DNA of 64,000 nt from Burkholderiales bacterium PBB6 (GCA_002255925.1 NKIH01000001.1:310001-374000); one strand, 5' to 3'; positions 27,550 to 40,698 are shown, counted from the first letter of the stretch. Numbers and translations are program-made. The notes: generated from the sequence alone by a model not told the origin.

Positions 27550-28443
27550 TTACAGCAGGCCCTTCAGCAGGCGACCCATTTCCGACGGGTTGCGCGTGAT
27601 CGTGAAGCCGCACTCTTCCATGATGGCGAGCTTGGCATCGGCGGTGTCAGCACCACCGGAGATCAGGGCACCAGCATGGCCCATGCGCTTGCCGGCCGGA
27701 GCCGTCACGCCAGCGATGAAGCCGACGATCGGCTTCTTCATGTTGGCCTTGCACCAGAGCGCAGCTTCAGCTTCGTCCGGGCCGCCGATTTCGCCGATCA
27801 TGATGACGGCGTCGGTGTCCGGGTCGTCATTGAAGGCGCGCATCACGTCGATGTGCTTCAGACCGTTGATCGGGTCGCCACCGATGCCGACGGCGCTGGA
27901 CTGGCCAATGCCGAGTTCGGTCAGTTGGGCCACGGCTTCATACGTCAGGGTGCCCGAGCGCGAGACCACGCCGATGCGACCCTTGCGGTGAATGTGACCC
28001 GGCATGATGCCGATCTTGATTTCGTCGGGGGTGATCAGGCCAGGGCAGTTCGGGCCCAGCAGCAGCGTCTTCTTGCCGCCGGCGGCTTCCTTGGCCTTCA
28101 TCTTGTTGCGCACTTCCAGCATGTCCCGGACGGGGATGCCTTCGGTGATGCAGATGGCCAGGTCCAGGTCGGCTTCAACGGCTTCCCAGATGGCGGCAGC
28201 AGCGCCTGCGGGCGGCACGTAGATCACCGACACGGTCGCGCCGGTCTGGCCAGCAGCTTCGCGGACGTTGGCGTAGATGGGAATGCCTTCGAAGTCTTCG
28301 CCGGCCTTCTTGGGGTTCACGCCTGCCACGAAGCAGTTCTTGCCATTGGCATAGGCGACGCAGCCACGGGTGTGGAACTGGCCCGTCTTGCCGGTGATGC
28401 CCTGCGTGATGACCTTGGTGTCTTTATTGATGAAGATGGACAT
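27550..28443 (-). CDS. sucD: Succinyl-CoA synthetase alpha subunit (ADP-forming)
   Basis: TCA-cycle enzyme subunit of 297 residues, a normal length. It binds CoA through an N-terminal Rossmann-like domain (VITQGITGKTGQFHT) and carries the phosphorylated histidine in GHAGALISGG. Other family blocks are GPNCPGLITP and RSGTLTYEA. It forms an alpha2beta2 or alpha-beta complex with SucC, converting succinyl-CoA and ADP to succinate and ATP. It lies 23 bases downstream of sucC. Confidence 0.97.
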   Translation of the reverse strand: MSIFINKDTKVITQGITGKTGQFHTRGCVAYANGKNCFVAGVNPKKAGEDFEGIPIYANVREAAGQTGATVSVIYVPPAGAAAAIWEAVEADLDLAICITEGIPVRDMLEVRNKMKAKEAAGGKKTLLLGPNCPGLITPDEIKIGIMPGHIHRKGRIGVVSRSGTLTYEAVAQLTELGIGQSSAVGIGGDPINGLKHIDVMRAFNDDPDTDAVIMIGEIGGPDEAEAALWCKANMKKPIVGFIAGVTAPAGKRMGHAGALISGGADTADAKLAIMEECGFTITRNPSEMGRLLKGLL

Positions 28444-28466
28444 GTGTGTGTTCCTTCGGTCCGGGC

Positions 28467-29627
<1,161 letters not shown>

Positions 29628-29646
29628 GGGTGGTCTTTGGAGGAGT

Positions 29647-30288
29647 TCAGGACGAAATGAAAGGGGCGGAATCCGCCTTCGGCGGCTCGCCCTGTGGCGC
29701 CGCCTGTGTCATCGGGGCGCGATTGTGCGCCAGTTTGCTGGTATTTACCTGACGAAACCAGCGGGGGTAGTGAAGTCGGACGACTTCACCGTCAGTCTTG
29801 AGGGCGTGGCAGCGGTCGAGCTGGAAGGGCGCAGTGTCGCCATCACCCTGGGTATTGATGACTTCACCGGCGAAGGCCTGGATGACCGCGGTGGGCAGCA
29901 CATCGGCCAATTCGGTGAGGTGGGTGCAGCCAGCGGTGCCGCCCAGCTTTTCGCGAACGCCGCGTTTGAATCCGCGCAGCAGGTTCATGCCGGCCAGTTG
30001 GCCGTAGGCGTCGCCGTGTTGTTCGCAGTGCCCGGGGTAGGGCGTCGACAAGGACTCGGCGCCGGCCTCGATGATGTTGAACTGGGTGTCCACCACCAGC
30101 CGGAGCAGTAGATCGTGGATCGGCTCACCCGCTGCACGCACACCGGCCGGGCTGCGGGTTTCACGTGTTTTCACGTCGCTGATGTTCACGTCCACCTCCC
30201 ACAGGCCATCCCCACGGGCGAAAGCATCCACGCGGATGGCTCGGCGGTGGCGGAGTTGGCGACTGGGATCTGAGCTGGGCAGGGGCAT
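29647..30288 (-). CDS. DUF2889-domain protein
   Basis: A 213-residue cytoplasmic protein of unknown function. The pattern [27 protein letters not shown], given in part, and the cysteine/histidine-containing middle ([23 protein letters not shown]) match what I know as DUF2889, often found beside recX/recA and sucCD in betaproteobacteria. The last 25 residues are low complexity. It lies 19 bases from sucC and probably shares its transcript. No catalytic role can be assigned. Confidence 0.82.
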   Translation of the reverse strand: MPLPSSDPSRQLRHRRAIRVDAFARGDGLWEVDVNISDVKTRETRSPAGVRAAGEPIHDLLLRLVVDTQFNIIEAGAESLSTPYPGHCEQHGDAYGQLAGMNLLRGFKRGVREKLGGTAGCTHLTELADVLPTAVIQAFAGEVINTQGDGDTAPFQLDRCHALKTDGEVVRLHYPRWFRQVNTSKLAHNRAPMTQAAPQGEPPKADSAPFISS

Positions 30289-30435
30289 GTGGCCAGGTGC
30301 AACGGTAGTCAGCGATTCGGCTTGAGCGCGCGAGGCGCCGGGGACTGGTTACACGCAAGAACAGCGCCGAACTTTAGCACGCGTGTTGCATTGCAGCATC
30401 ATTCCTGGCCTCGGGTGCTGCGGAATGCCTGGCAT

Positions 30436-31011
30436 TCAGTCGTCGTCGCGCCCGCCGATCACACGGCGCACGGTGTCGGCGCCAAAACCGCGGGAAGCGA
30501 GAAATCGCATCTGCTTGGCCCGGCCGGCTGGGTCTTCGGCGGGGGCTTGAAACCGTTTGAGGAACACTTCGCGGGCGCGCTGCAGTTCGGTGTCACGCAG
30601 GTTTTGCGCGGTGTCGGCGTCCATGGTGACGCCGAGCCGGCCCAACTCATGCTTGATGCGGGCCTGGCCGAATCGGGGGGCGCGGGTGGCCACACGGGCT
30701 TCGACGAAGCGCGTGTCGCTCAGGTACTTCTTGGATTCAAGCCAGTCGAGCGCCTCGTCGACCAGGGCTGCCGCGGCGGCGCGGTCGTGCTCCTTATCGC
30801 CATCGTCAGCGATTGGCGCAGGCAGATCCGGCCGCAGAAAGGCAGCCAATGGATCTTCCATGCTGCTGGCTTGGCGCGCGGCCTCGGCGGCCACGGCTTC
30901 CATTTTGCGGACGTGCGCCAGCAGCTTGGTGCGCAGTTCGGCCCGGCTGTGTTCACGCCGGGCCAGCAGGGCCATCGCCTGCCCTTTCAGGCTGAGCAGC
31001 GGCCTTTTCAC
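30436..31011 (-). CDS. recX: Recombination regulatory protein RecX
   Basis: A 191-residue helical protein that binds RecA filaments and modulates recombination and the SOS response. The N-terminal RecX repeat is visible as SLKGQAMALLARREHSRAELRTKL, given in part; later blocks are DTRFVEARVATRAPRFGQARI and the C-terminal RFLASRGFGADTVRRVI. It starts at GTG 31011, which keeps the conserved N-terminal helix; ATG 30975 would cut it. It lies 41 bases downstream of recA. Confidence 0.93.
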   Translation of the reverse strand: MKRPLLSLKGQAMALLARREHSRAELRTKLLAHVRKMEAVAAEAARQASSMEDPLAAFLRPDLPAPIADDGDKEHDRAAAAALVDEALDWLESKKYLSDTRFVEARVATRAPRFGQARIKHELGRLGVTMDADTAQNLRDTELQRAREVFLKRFQAPAEDPAGRAKQMRFLASRGFGADTVRRVIGGRDDD

Positions 31012-31052
31012 AGGCCGAACCTCAGTGGGCAGATGAGACTGCTGCTCGGCAC

Positions 31053-32096
<1,044 letters not shown>

Positions 32097-32120
32097 GCGT
32101 ATCTCCTGAGGTCTGCGCAG

Positions 32121-32149
32121 ATTATGTCAGAAACTGGATATTCGTACAG
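32121..32149 (-). promoter_or_regulatory. recA promoter with LexA (SOS) box
   Basis: CTGGATATTCGTACAG at 32134-32149 fits the gamma/beta-proteobacterial LexA consensus CTG-N10-CAG with an A/T-rich centre. On the minus strand a CATAAT sequence (32126-32121) follows at a suitable distance as the -10 element, so the operator covers the -35 region, as expected for LexA repression of recA. Confidence 0.85.
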
Positions 32150-32239
32150 TATCGCGTTCTCGTCAACATCGGTGCGTCGCGCCGCCGCCTAAAATCAAGG
32201 CAAACCCGGGCACACAACCGGGACTTGGAGACTGGCAGT

Positions 32240-32911
32240 ATGCGCATCCTGATTGCGGAAGATGACCAAGTGCTGGCCGACGGCCTGCTGCGTTCCCTGC
32301 GTGGCGCCGGCTACGCGGTGGATCAGGTGGGCAGCGGCACGGAGGCCGACGCGGCGCTAGCCTCCCATGAGTTTGACCTGGTCATTCTTGATCTGGGTTT
32401 GCCCAAGCTGCATGGCCTGGAAGTGCTGCGCAAGCTGCGCGCCCGGGGCTCGTCGATGCCGGTGCTGATTCTCACGGCCGCCGATTCGGTGGAGCAGCGC
32501 GTCAAGGGGCTCGATCTGGGCGCCGACGATTACATGGCCAAGCCGTTTTCCCTGCAGGAGCTGGAAGCGCGCGTGCGTGCGCTCACCCGGCGTGGTCTGG
32601 GAACGGCCTCCAGCGTCATCAAGCACGGGCCGCTGAGTTTTGATGCCACCGGGCGCGTGGCCTACATCAACGACCAGATGATCGAGCTGTCTGCCCGTGA
32701 AATCAGCCTGCTCGAAGTGCTGTTGCAGCGTGCGGGCCGTCTGGTCAGCAAAGACCAGCTGGTGGCGCGCCTGTGCGAGTGGGGCGAAGAGGTGAGCAAC
32801 AACGCCATCGAGGTTTACATCCATCGCCTGCGCAAGAAGATCGAGCAAGGCCCGATCCGCATCGCCACGGTGCGAGGGCTCGGCTATTGCCTTGAGAAGA
32901 TCGCGGCTTGA
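32240..32911 (+). CDS. OmpR-family response regulator (TctD/QseB-like)
   Basis: About 223 residues. The receiver domain (1-120) has ILIAEDDQVLADGL, phospho-Asp in LVILDLGLPKLHGLEVL, Thr in LILTA and Lys in DDYMAKPFSLQELEARV. The winged helix (about 130-223) has LSAREISLLEVLL and AIEVYIHRLRKKI with TVRGLGYCLE. ATG 32240 has TTGGAGA upstream. It pairs with the histidine kinase 51 bases downstream; a TAAAAT at 32190 may be its -10. It is divergent from recA. Confidence 0.93.
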   Translation: MRILIAEDDQVLADGLLRSLRGAGYAVDQVGSGTEADAALASHEFDLVILDLGLPKLHGLEVLRKLRARGSSMPVLILTAADSVEQRVKGLDLGADDYMAKPFSLQELEARVRALTRRGLGTASSVIKHGPLSFDATGRVAYINDQMIELSAREISLLEVLLQRAGRLVSKDQLVARLCEWGEEVSNNAIEVYIHRLRKKIEQGPIRIATVRGLGYCLEKIAA

Positions 32912-32962
32912 TCGCCTGCCCTTGTCAGTTGCGCAGCAGGTGGCCGGCGTAAGCTGCCCCGC

Positions 32963-34468
32963 ATGAAGCCGGCCCCTTCCGAGTCCCGCAGCGCGGCATC
33001 ACCGCCAGGCGATGCTGCTGCTGCGCCTCGTGAGCAGCGTTCCCTGTTTGGCGAGATCCTCGACTGGATGCTCGCCCCCTTGCTGCTGCTCTGGCCGATG
33101 AGCGTGGCACTGACCTGGCTGGTGGCCCAGAACATCGCCGCTCGCCCGTATGACCGCGACCTCGGTCAGCTGACGCGCATGGTGGCGCGGCAGATGACGA
33201 TCGAGGCGGCGAATCACCCCGGCCCGCTGCGCCTGCCCGAATCTGCCGCCGCGCTGCTGCGCAGCGACGATGTCGACCGCATCTACTTCCAGGTGCTGGG
33301 CCCCGGCGGCCGCTTGCTGGCGGGCGACCCCGAAATTCCGCAGCCAGAATCCGAGACGGGCTTGTCCGGCGACGTGCAATTCCGCGACGACGCCATCCAG
33401 AACGAGAGTGTGCGCGTGGCGAGCCTGCGGCTGTCCCCGGTGGACGGCGAATTGCCCGCCGTGGCCGTGGTGCAGGTGGCGGAGACACTCGACAAGCGCT
33501 CGCGCCTGGCCACCGAGATCATCAAGGGCGTGATCCTGCCGCAGTTCGTCATCCTGCCGCTGGCGGTGCTGCTGGTGTGGTTTGCGCTGGCACGTGGCAT
33601 CGCGCCGCTGTCGCAGTTGCAGCAGCGCATCCGCCGCCGCGAAAGCCATGACCTCAGTCCGATCGACGAGCACGACGCACCGGAAGAGGTGGCACCGCTG
33701 GTGCGCTCCATCAATGATCTGCTGGCCCGCCTCGACCAGAGCATGGGCAGCCAGAAGCACTTTCTGGCGGACGCGGCCCATCAGCTGAAGACACCGCTTG
33801 CCGGTTTGCGTACTCAGGCGGAACTGGCCCAGCGCGAGATTGACGCCGGGGGTGATTCCAAGTCGGTCAAGCGCTCGCTGCAGCAGATTTCGCTGTCCAG
33901 CCAGCGCGCCGCACACATGGTCAACCAGTTGTTGTCGATGGCGCGCGCCGAAGACGAGGAGCAGGCGCGCCGCCAACAGGAATTCAACATCGTCCGGCTG
34001 GCCACGGAAACCGTGCAGGACTTCGTGCCGCGCGCGATGGACAAGCACATTGACCTCGGCTACGAGGGGCCCGAGCCCGGCGTGCCGGTGCCACGGCTGG
34101 TCGGCCAGCCGCTGTTGGTGCGCGAGCTCATCCGCAACCTCGTCGACAACGCTCTTCAATACACGCCCGAGCACGGCACGGTCACGGTGCGCGTCATGCC
34201 GGACCCGTTCGGCCAGGTGGTGGTGCTGCAGGTGGAAGACAACGGCCCGGGCATTCCGGAGGCCGAGCGCGAACTGGTGTTCCAGCCGTTTTACCGCACG
34301 CTGGGCACCAACGTGGACGGCAGCGGGCTGGGCCTGGCGATCGTGAAGGAGATTGCCGACAAGCACCGCGCCCAGATGCTGGTTGAGCCCACCCGCAGCG
34401 GGCCCTTGCCCCCCGGCACCGGGCCGGGTGTGCGGTTCACGGTGCGCTTCCCGCGCGCCGCGCCCTGA
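32963..34468 (+). CDS. TctE-like membrane sensor histidine kinase
   Basis: A 501-residue kinase. It has an N-terminal cytoplasmic stretch of about 30 residues, a first transmembrane helix (about 36-55) and a periplasmic domain of roughly 120 residues. That domain resembles the two-component sensor N-terminal domain of TctE (YDRDLGQLTRMVARQM). A second helix (about 190-210), a HAMP-like linker, His in DAAHQLKTPLAGLRTQ, N-box VDNALQYTP and GSGLGLAIVKEI follow. The TctE relatives respond to tricarboxylates, but the ligand here is unknown. It is convergent with rodA, with six bases between stops. Confidence 0.92.
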   Translation: MKPAPSESRSAASPPGDAAAAPREQRSLFGEILDWMLAPLLLLWPMSVALTWLVAQNIAARPYDRDLGQLTRMVARQMTIEAANHPGPLRLPESAAALLRSDDVDRIYFQVLGPGGRLLAGDPEIPQPESETGLSGDVQFRDDAIQNESVRVASLRLSPVDGELPAVAVVQVAETLDKRSRLATEIIKGVILPQFVILPLAVLLVWFALARGIAPLSQLQQRIRRRESHDLSPIDEHDAPEEVAPLVRSINDLLARLDQSMGSQKHFLADAAHQLKTPLAGLRTQAELAQREIDAGGDSKSVKRSLQQISLSSQRAAHMVNQLLSMARAEDEEQARRQQEFNIVRLATETVQDFVPRAMDKHIDLGYEGPEPGVPVPRLVGQPLLVRELIRNLVDNALQYTPEHGTVTVRVMPDPFGQVVVLQVEDNGPGIPEAERELVFQPFYRTLGTNVDGSGLGLAIVKEIADKHRAQMLVEPTRSGPLPPGTGPGVRFTVRFPRAAP

Positions 34469-34474
34469 GGCCCG

Positions 34475-35629
34475 TCAGCTCTGCATCAGGCGGCGGCTTT
34501 TGGCGATGGCCATCAGCATGCCCAGCGCCAGGCCAAGCGTGACCATGGCTGTGCCGCCATAGCTGATGAAGGGCAGCGGAATGCCCACCACCGGCAAGAT
34601 GCCGCTGACCATGCCCATGTTGACCATCGCGTAGGTGAAGAAGCTCAGCGTGATCGAGCCGGCCAGCAGGCGGGTGAACACGGTGGGCGCCTCGGCGGCG
34701 ATCATCAGGCCGCGCATCAGCACGAAGGTAAAAGCACCGATCAGCCCCAGCACGCCAACCAGGCCCAACTCTTCGGCGTAGGCCGCGAAGATGAAGTCGG
34801 TGGTGCGCTCGGGAATGAACTCCAGGTGCGTCTGGGTGCCGTTCATCAGGCCCTTGCCGGTGATGCCACCCGAGCCGATGGCGATCATGCCCTGGATGAT
34901 GTGGAAGCCCTTGCCCAGTGGGTCTTTGGTGGGGTCCAGCAGGGTGCAGACGCGGTGCTTCTGGTAGTCGCGCAGCACCGGCCATTCGACGCCGTCCTGG
35001 CAGATGGCGTCGCCCGACAAGACCAGTGCCGCAATGCCGATCGCACCAGCCATCAGGATGGGAATGATCAGGCGCCACGAGAGCCCGGCGAAGAAGATGA
35101 CGTACAGCCCGGCGGACAGGATCAGGATCGAGGTGCCCAGGTCGGGTTGTTTGGCCACCAGCCCCACCGGCACGATCAGCAGCAGGCCAGCGACCACGAA
35201 ATCGAGCGTGCGCAGCTGGCCCTCACGCTTCTGGAACCACCAGGCAAGCATCAGCGGCATGGCGATTTTCAGCACCTCGCTGGGCTGGATCACCACGCCC
35301 ACATTCAACCAGCGCGTCGCGCCCTTCTTGGTGATGCCGAACAGCGCCGTGGCCACCAGCAGCATCACACCCAGGGTGTAGAGCGGCACGGCCAGCTGCA
35401 TCAGCCGCTGCGGCGACACCTGCGCCACGCCGAACAAGATGATGGCCGCCAGCAGCATGTTGCGGCCGTGGTCAACGAAGCGCGTGCCGTGGTCAAAGCC
35501 GGCCGAATACATCGTCACCATGCCGAGCGTGGCCAGCACCAGCAGGCCCAGCATCAGCGGCAGATCGAAACCCGAAAACACCGGCCGAAGCCGCTGCCAC
35601 AGGGACGGGCGTTCGAACACATTGCTCAT
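34475..35629 (-). CDS. rodA: Rod-shape SEDS peptidoglycan polymerase RodA
   Basis: A 384-residue integral membrane protein with ten predicted helices and the SEDS motifs GATRWLNVGVVIQPSEVLK, DLGTSILIL and FAAYAEELGLVG. Near the end comes GIPLPFISYGGTAM. It polymerises glycan strands from lipid II together with the class B PBP encoded upstream (mrdA), with which it overlaps by ATGA. In-frame codons upstream of ATG 35629 belong to mrdA's low-complexity 3' end and are rejected. It is the last gene of the rod-shape operon. Confidence 0.96.
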   Translation of the reverse strand: MSNVFERPSLWQRLRPVFSGFDLPLMLGLLVLATLGMVTMYSAGFDHGTRFVDHGRNMLLAAIILFGVAQVSPQRLMQLAVPLYTLGVMLLVATALFGITKKGATRWLNVGVVIQPSEVLKIAMPLMLAWWFQKREGQLRTLDFVVAGLLLIVPVGLVAKQPDLGTSILILSAGLYVIFFAGLSWRLIIPILMAGAIGIAALVLSGDAICQDGVEWPVLRDYQKHRVCTLLDPTKDPLGKGFHIIQGMIAIGSGGITGKGLMNGTQTHLEFIPERTTDFIFAAYAEELGLVGVLGLIGAFTFVLMRGLMIAAEAPTVFTRLLAGSITLSFFTYAMVNMGMVSGILPVVGIPLPFISYGGTAMVTLGLALGMLMAIAKSRRLMQS

Positions 35630-37797
35630 CGAGAGGCTCCTGAGGCCGCAGGGCGCACGGCGGCCTGCACGGGGCGGGTGGCGGCTGGGGCGCTGGCGGC
35701 AGTCACGGCGTTGCCTGGCGTTGCGGGGTTGGAGGCCGCACTGGCAGGTTGACTGGACACTGTGCCGGGGGCGGCGCCCGATGCTGCCGAGGCTGCACCC
35801 GTGACCGGCGCGACCGCCGTCACTGGCCCCAGCGCCACGCTGTTGCCCGGGCCGCTCGGCAGCGGCACGCTCTCGACCGTGCGCGAGGCCCCCACAGGCG
35901 CCACCGACTGGCCCTTCTGGGTCAGGGCGATGTCTTCCACGCTGGGGTACTGGTTGTTGAGCAGGTAATCGAACACGCGCCGCGCGATCGGCGCTGCGGC
36001 GGCCGAGCCCCAACCGGCGTTTTCAACGATCACGGCCAGCGCGATGCGGGGCTGGTCGAGCGGGGCGAAGGCGATGTAGAGCGAGTGGTCGCGCAGGTGC
36101 TCGGTCAGGCGCGCCGCGCTGTACTTCTCGTTCTGCCGGATGCCCACGGCCTGTGCCGTGCCCGTCTTGCCGCCACTGAGGTAGGGCGCGCCCGCGAACA
36201 CCTTGGCGGAGGTGCCGCCGGTCGTCACGCCGTTCATGGCCTGCAGCACCACGCTCACCTGCTCAGGCTTGAGCGGCAGCGGCTCGATCGCCTTCGACGC
36301 CACGCCCTTGCGTTCCCGGGTGACGAGGTCTTCGATCTCGCGCACCAGCCGCGGCTCGAACCGCTGGCCGCCGGACGACAGCGTGGCCATGGCGCTCGAC
36401 AACTGCAGCATCGTGAAGTTGTTGTAGCCCTGGCCGATGCCCAGCGAAATCGTCTCGCCGGCGTACCACTTGCGCTGCTCGGGCCGCTTGTAGGCCTTGC
36501 GCTTCCATTCGGTGGAAGGCAGCAGGCCCGTGACTTCCCCTTCCATGTCGATGCCGGTCTTGCGGCCAAAGCCGAAGGGCAGCAGCTGTTCGTGGATCAG
36601 GTCCACGCCCATCTCGTTGGCGAGGGTGTAGTAGTAGACGTTGCTCGATTCGACGATCGAGCGCCGCATGTCCATCGCCCCGCCGCGTTCGTTCTCTGGG
36701 CTGCCGTAGCGGTGGCCGCCGAACATGAAGAAGCCGGGGTCGTTGATGATGGTGCTGGGCGCCCGCTTGCCCGCATTGAGCGCGGCCATGGCCATGTAGG
36801 GCTTGAACGTGGAGCCCGGCGGATAGGTGCCACGCAGTGCCCGGTTCAGCAGCGGCTTGTCGATGGATTCGTTCAGCTCACGCCAGTTGTCCACGTCGAT
36901 GCCGTCGACAAACAGGTTGGGGTCGAAGGTGGGCTTGGAGACAAAGGCCAGCACTTCGCCGTTGCGCGGGTCGATGGCCACCAGCGCGCCGCGGCGATCA
37001 CCGAACAGCTCCTCCACCAGCGCCTGCAGCTTGATGTCGATCGACAGCACCAGCGTGTTGCCGGGCGTGGCCGGCAGGCTGGCCAGGCGGCGCACCGCGC
37101 GGCCGCCGGCCGAGGTTTCGATTTGCTCGAAGCCGGTGGTGCCGTGCAACTGAGATTCGTAGGCCTGCTCCAGGCCCAGCTTGCCGATGTACTCGGTGCC
37201 GCGGTAGTTGGCCTGGGCTTCGTCTTCCCAGTCCTCCATCGCCGCCTTTTCCGACTGGTTGATGCGGCCGATGTAGCCGATCAGGTGGCTGCCCACCGAA
37301 CCCAGCGGGTAGTTGCGGAACAGCCGGGCCTTGATCTCCACGCCCGGGAAGCGGAAGCGCTGGGCGATGAAGCGCGCCACTTCCTCGTCGGTCAGCCGAT
37401 TGCGGATCGGCAGCGACTCGAAGCTCTTGCTCTCGTCGAGCTGGCGCTTGAAACGGCGGCGGTCGCGCGGCTGGATGTCGATGAACTCGGCCAGGCCGGT
37501 GATCGTGGCTTCCAGATCGTCGATCTTCGACGGCGTGATCTCGAGCGTGTAGGCGGTGTAGTTGGTGGCCAGCACGACGCCGTTGCGGTCGACGATGCGG
37601 CCGCGGTTCGGCACGATGGGCACCACCGCGATGCGGTTGGATTCCGCGCGGGTCGAGAGCTCTTCGTGGCGCACCACTTGCAGATACACCAGCCGGGCCG
37701 ACAGCAGGCCGAAGCCGATCAGCACGAAGGCGGCCGCGGCCAGCACCCGCAGCCGGAAGCGGTCAAGCTCGCGCTCGAGGTTCTTCAGCTCGGTCAC
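35626..37797 (-). CDS. mrdA: Penicillin-binding protein 2 (MrdA)
   Basis: Transpeptidase for lateral wall growth, about 723 residues. A single N-terminal anchor helix is followed by a pedestal domain with RGRIVDRNGVVLATN. The transpeptidase has the active-site motifs STFK (about residue 327), SSN (about 382) and KTGT (about 541). The last 100 or so residues are an unusual Ala/Pro/Val/Ser-rich tail, so the protein is longer than the common 620-650. GTG 37797 starts at TELKNLERELDRFRLRV and has GAGG eight bases upstream; the in-frame extension into mreD is rejected. It partners with RodA. Confidence 0.95.
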   Translation of the reverse strand: MTELKNLERELDRFRLRVLAAAAFVLIGFGLLSARLVYLQVVRHEELSTRAESNRIAVVPIVPNRGRIVDRNGVVLATNYTAYTLEITPSKIDDLEATITGLAEFIDIQPRDRRRFKRQLDESKSFESLPIRNRLTDEEVARFIAQRFRFPGVEIKARLFRNYPLGSVGSHLIGYIGRINQSEKAAMEDWEDEAQANYRGTEYIGKLGLEQAYESQLHGTTGFEQIETSAGGRAVRRLASLPATPGNTLVLSIDIKLQALVEELFGDRRGALVAIDPRNGEVLAFVSKPTFDPNLFVDGIDVDNWRELNESIDKPLLNRALRGTYPPGSTFKPYMAMAALNAGKRAPSTIINDPGFFMFGGHRYGSPENERGGAMDMRRSIVESSNVYYYTLANEMGVDLIHEQLLPFGFGRKTGIDMEGEVTGLLPSTEWKRKAYKRPEQRKWYAGETISLGIGQGYNNFTMLQLSSAMATLSSGGQRFEPRLVREIEDLVTRERKGVASKAIEPLPLKPEQVSVVLQAMNGVTTGGTSAKVFAGAPYLSGGKTGTAQAVGIRQNEKYSAARLTEHLRDHSLYIAFAPLDQPRIALAVIVENAGWGSAAAAPIARRVFDYLLNNQYPSVEDIALTQKGQSVAPVGASRTVESVPLPSGPGNSVALGPVTAVAPVTGAASAASGAAPGTVSSQPASAASNPATPGNAVTAASAPAATRPVQAAVRPAASGASR

Positions 37798-37819
37798 GTT
37801 GATGCCTCGGCGCACCCGC

Positions 37820-38341
37820 TCATAGCGGGCGGTTCTTGTCGGGGTCGGGCGGGCGACGCTGCGGCGCCAGCAGCAGCCAGGTGGCCACCGGCCAGAGCAG
37901 GGCTTCGAACAGCGGTGCCGCGACCAGGCTCCAGCCCGGGAAGCTGTCACCAGCCAGCAGGCGCACCACCAGCGACACCAGGTGCGACGCGATGAACAGC
38001 GGCAACACGTGCAAGACCTGCTCGCCCACCCCGAACCACAGCACCCGACGGTGGATGGTGATGGCGAGGTAGCTCAACAGGGTGTACGACAGTGCATGCT
38101 GGCCCAGCAGGGCGCCGCCGTGCACGTCCATCAGCAGGCCGAACACGAAAGCCGCACCCACGCCCACACGGCGCGGCTGGTGCACGTTCCAGAACACCAG
38201 CACCAGCGCCATCAGGTCCGGCATGGCGGGCTGGCGCCCCATTGGCACCAGATTCATGCCGAAGGCCAGCAGCAGCGAAAACCACAGGAACACCGGGTTG
38301 ACGGGCAGCAGCAGCTGGTCAGATCCGCGCGGCATGATCAT
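37820..38341 (-). CDS. mreD: Rod shape-determining protein MreD
   Basis: A 173-residue inner-membrane protein with about five helices. It begins with LLLPVNPVFLWFSLLLAFG and has PDLMALVLVFWNVHQPRRVGVG, which match betaproteobacterial MreD. It belongs to the elongasome with MreB, MreC, PBP2 and RodA. Its start overlaps the mreC stop by ATGA and it lies 22 bases before mrdA. Confidence 0.93.
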   Translation of the reverse strand: MIMPRGSDQLLLPVNPVFLWFSLLLAFGMNLVPMGRQPAMPDLMALVLVFWNVHQPRRVGVGAAFVFGLLMDVHGGALLGQHALSYTLLSYLAITIHRRVLWFGVGEQVLHVLPLFIASHLVSLVVRLLAGDSFPGWSLVAAPLFEALLWPVATWLLLAPQRRPPDPDKNRPL

Positions 38342-39261
38342 CGCCGGCCCCCCTTGTGGTTGCGCGCGCCGCGCTCCGGCTCGGCCGGTGTTTCAGGGCG
38401 CGGCGGCTGCTGCAGCTTGAGCGGCTCCAGCACCAGCACATGCCGAACGCCATCGGGTTGGGCCGTGGGCACCAGGGCAATGCGGGCGAAGGCGGAATCG
38501 CCGCGGCGGTCGACCGCGCTGACCTTGGCCACCTGCAGCCCCGGCGGATACACGCCGTCGACGCCGCTGGTGGTGAGCACGTCACCCACCTGCACGTCGT
38601 CATTGCCGGCCATGAAGCGCAGCTCCATCGTGCCCGAGGTGCCGCTGCCGAAGGCCGCGCTGCGGTGCTCGGTGCGGCCGTTCAGCACGGGGATGGCGGC
38701 GTCCTTGTCGATCAGCAGGGTCACTTCCGAGGACAGCGGATAGACCCGCGTGACCTGGCCCAGCACGCCGGCTTCATTGATGACGGGCGAGCCGGCGATG
38801 ATGCCGTGCTGGCTGCCGCGATCCAGGAAGATCTTGCGGGAATAGGGGTCGGGTGCCTCGTACAGCACCTCGGCGGGCTGCGACTTCACCGTCACCGCCG
38901 GGCGCAGGTCGAGCAGCGCGCGCAGGCGCTGGTTTTCTTCGGCCAGACGGTCGGCCCGCGAGGAGCGCTCGGCCTGCAGAGCCAGCCGGGCCCGCATCTC
39001 GTTGGCGCTGTTCTGTGCCGCCTGCAGGCCGCCGAGGTAATCGGCGCCGCCGTCCCAGGCTTGCACCGGCAGGCTCAGCACGCGCACCACTGGCAGCAGG
39101 GCCGTGGCCATCGTGGCCCGCAGCGGTTGCGTCAGGGCCATGCGGGAGTCCGCAGCCATCAGGAACAGGGCCAGCGCCGAGCAAAACACGAGTTTCGTCC
39201 GAGCCGAATGGCCCTGACGGAAAAACGGTGGCGGGGTGCGGTCCAGCGTGCCGAGGGGCAT
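38338..39261 (-). CDS. mreC: Rod shape-determining protein MreC
   Basis: A 307-residue bitopic protein. A short cytoplasmic tail and one membrane helix (about 22-45) lead into a coiled-coil (about 75-120, ANEMRARLALQAERSSRAD) and a beta-rich periplasmic domain with the family segments VINEAGVLGQVTRVYP and GDVLTTSGVDGVYPPGL. It links MreB to the periplasmic synthases. The C-terminal 35 residues are Pro/Arg/Glu-rich. It lies 47 bases downstream of mreB. Confidence 0.94.
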   Translation of the reverse strand: MPLGTLDRTPPPFFRQGHSARTKLVFCSALALFLMAADSRMALTQPLRATMATALLPVVRVLSLPVQAWDGGADYLGGLQAAQNSANEMRARLALQAERSSRADRLAEENQRLRALLDLRPAVTVKSQPAEVLYEAPDPYSRKIFLDRGSQHGIIAGSPVINEAGVLGQVTRVYPLSSEVTLLIDKDAAIPVLNGRTEHRSAAFGSGTSGTMELRFMAGNDDVQVGDVLTTSGVDGVYPPGLQVAKVSAVDRRGDSAFARIALVPTAQPDGVRHVLVLEPLKLQQPPRPETPAEPERGARNHKGGRR

Positions 39262-39307
39262 GGGTCGTCGCTGTCAGGCACCGAAGGGGGGGTGCCTGTG
39301 TCGCGCC

Positions 39308-40698
<1,391 letters not shown>

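Noticed and set aside
35749-37995. A plus-strand open frame of nearly 750 codons opposite mrdA
   Set aside because: High GC content leaves the antisense frame open; the translation is Arg/His/Gly-rich with no motifs, while the minus strand holds an unmistakable PBP2.
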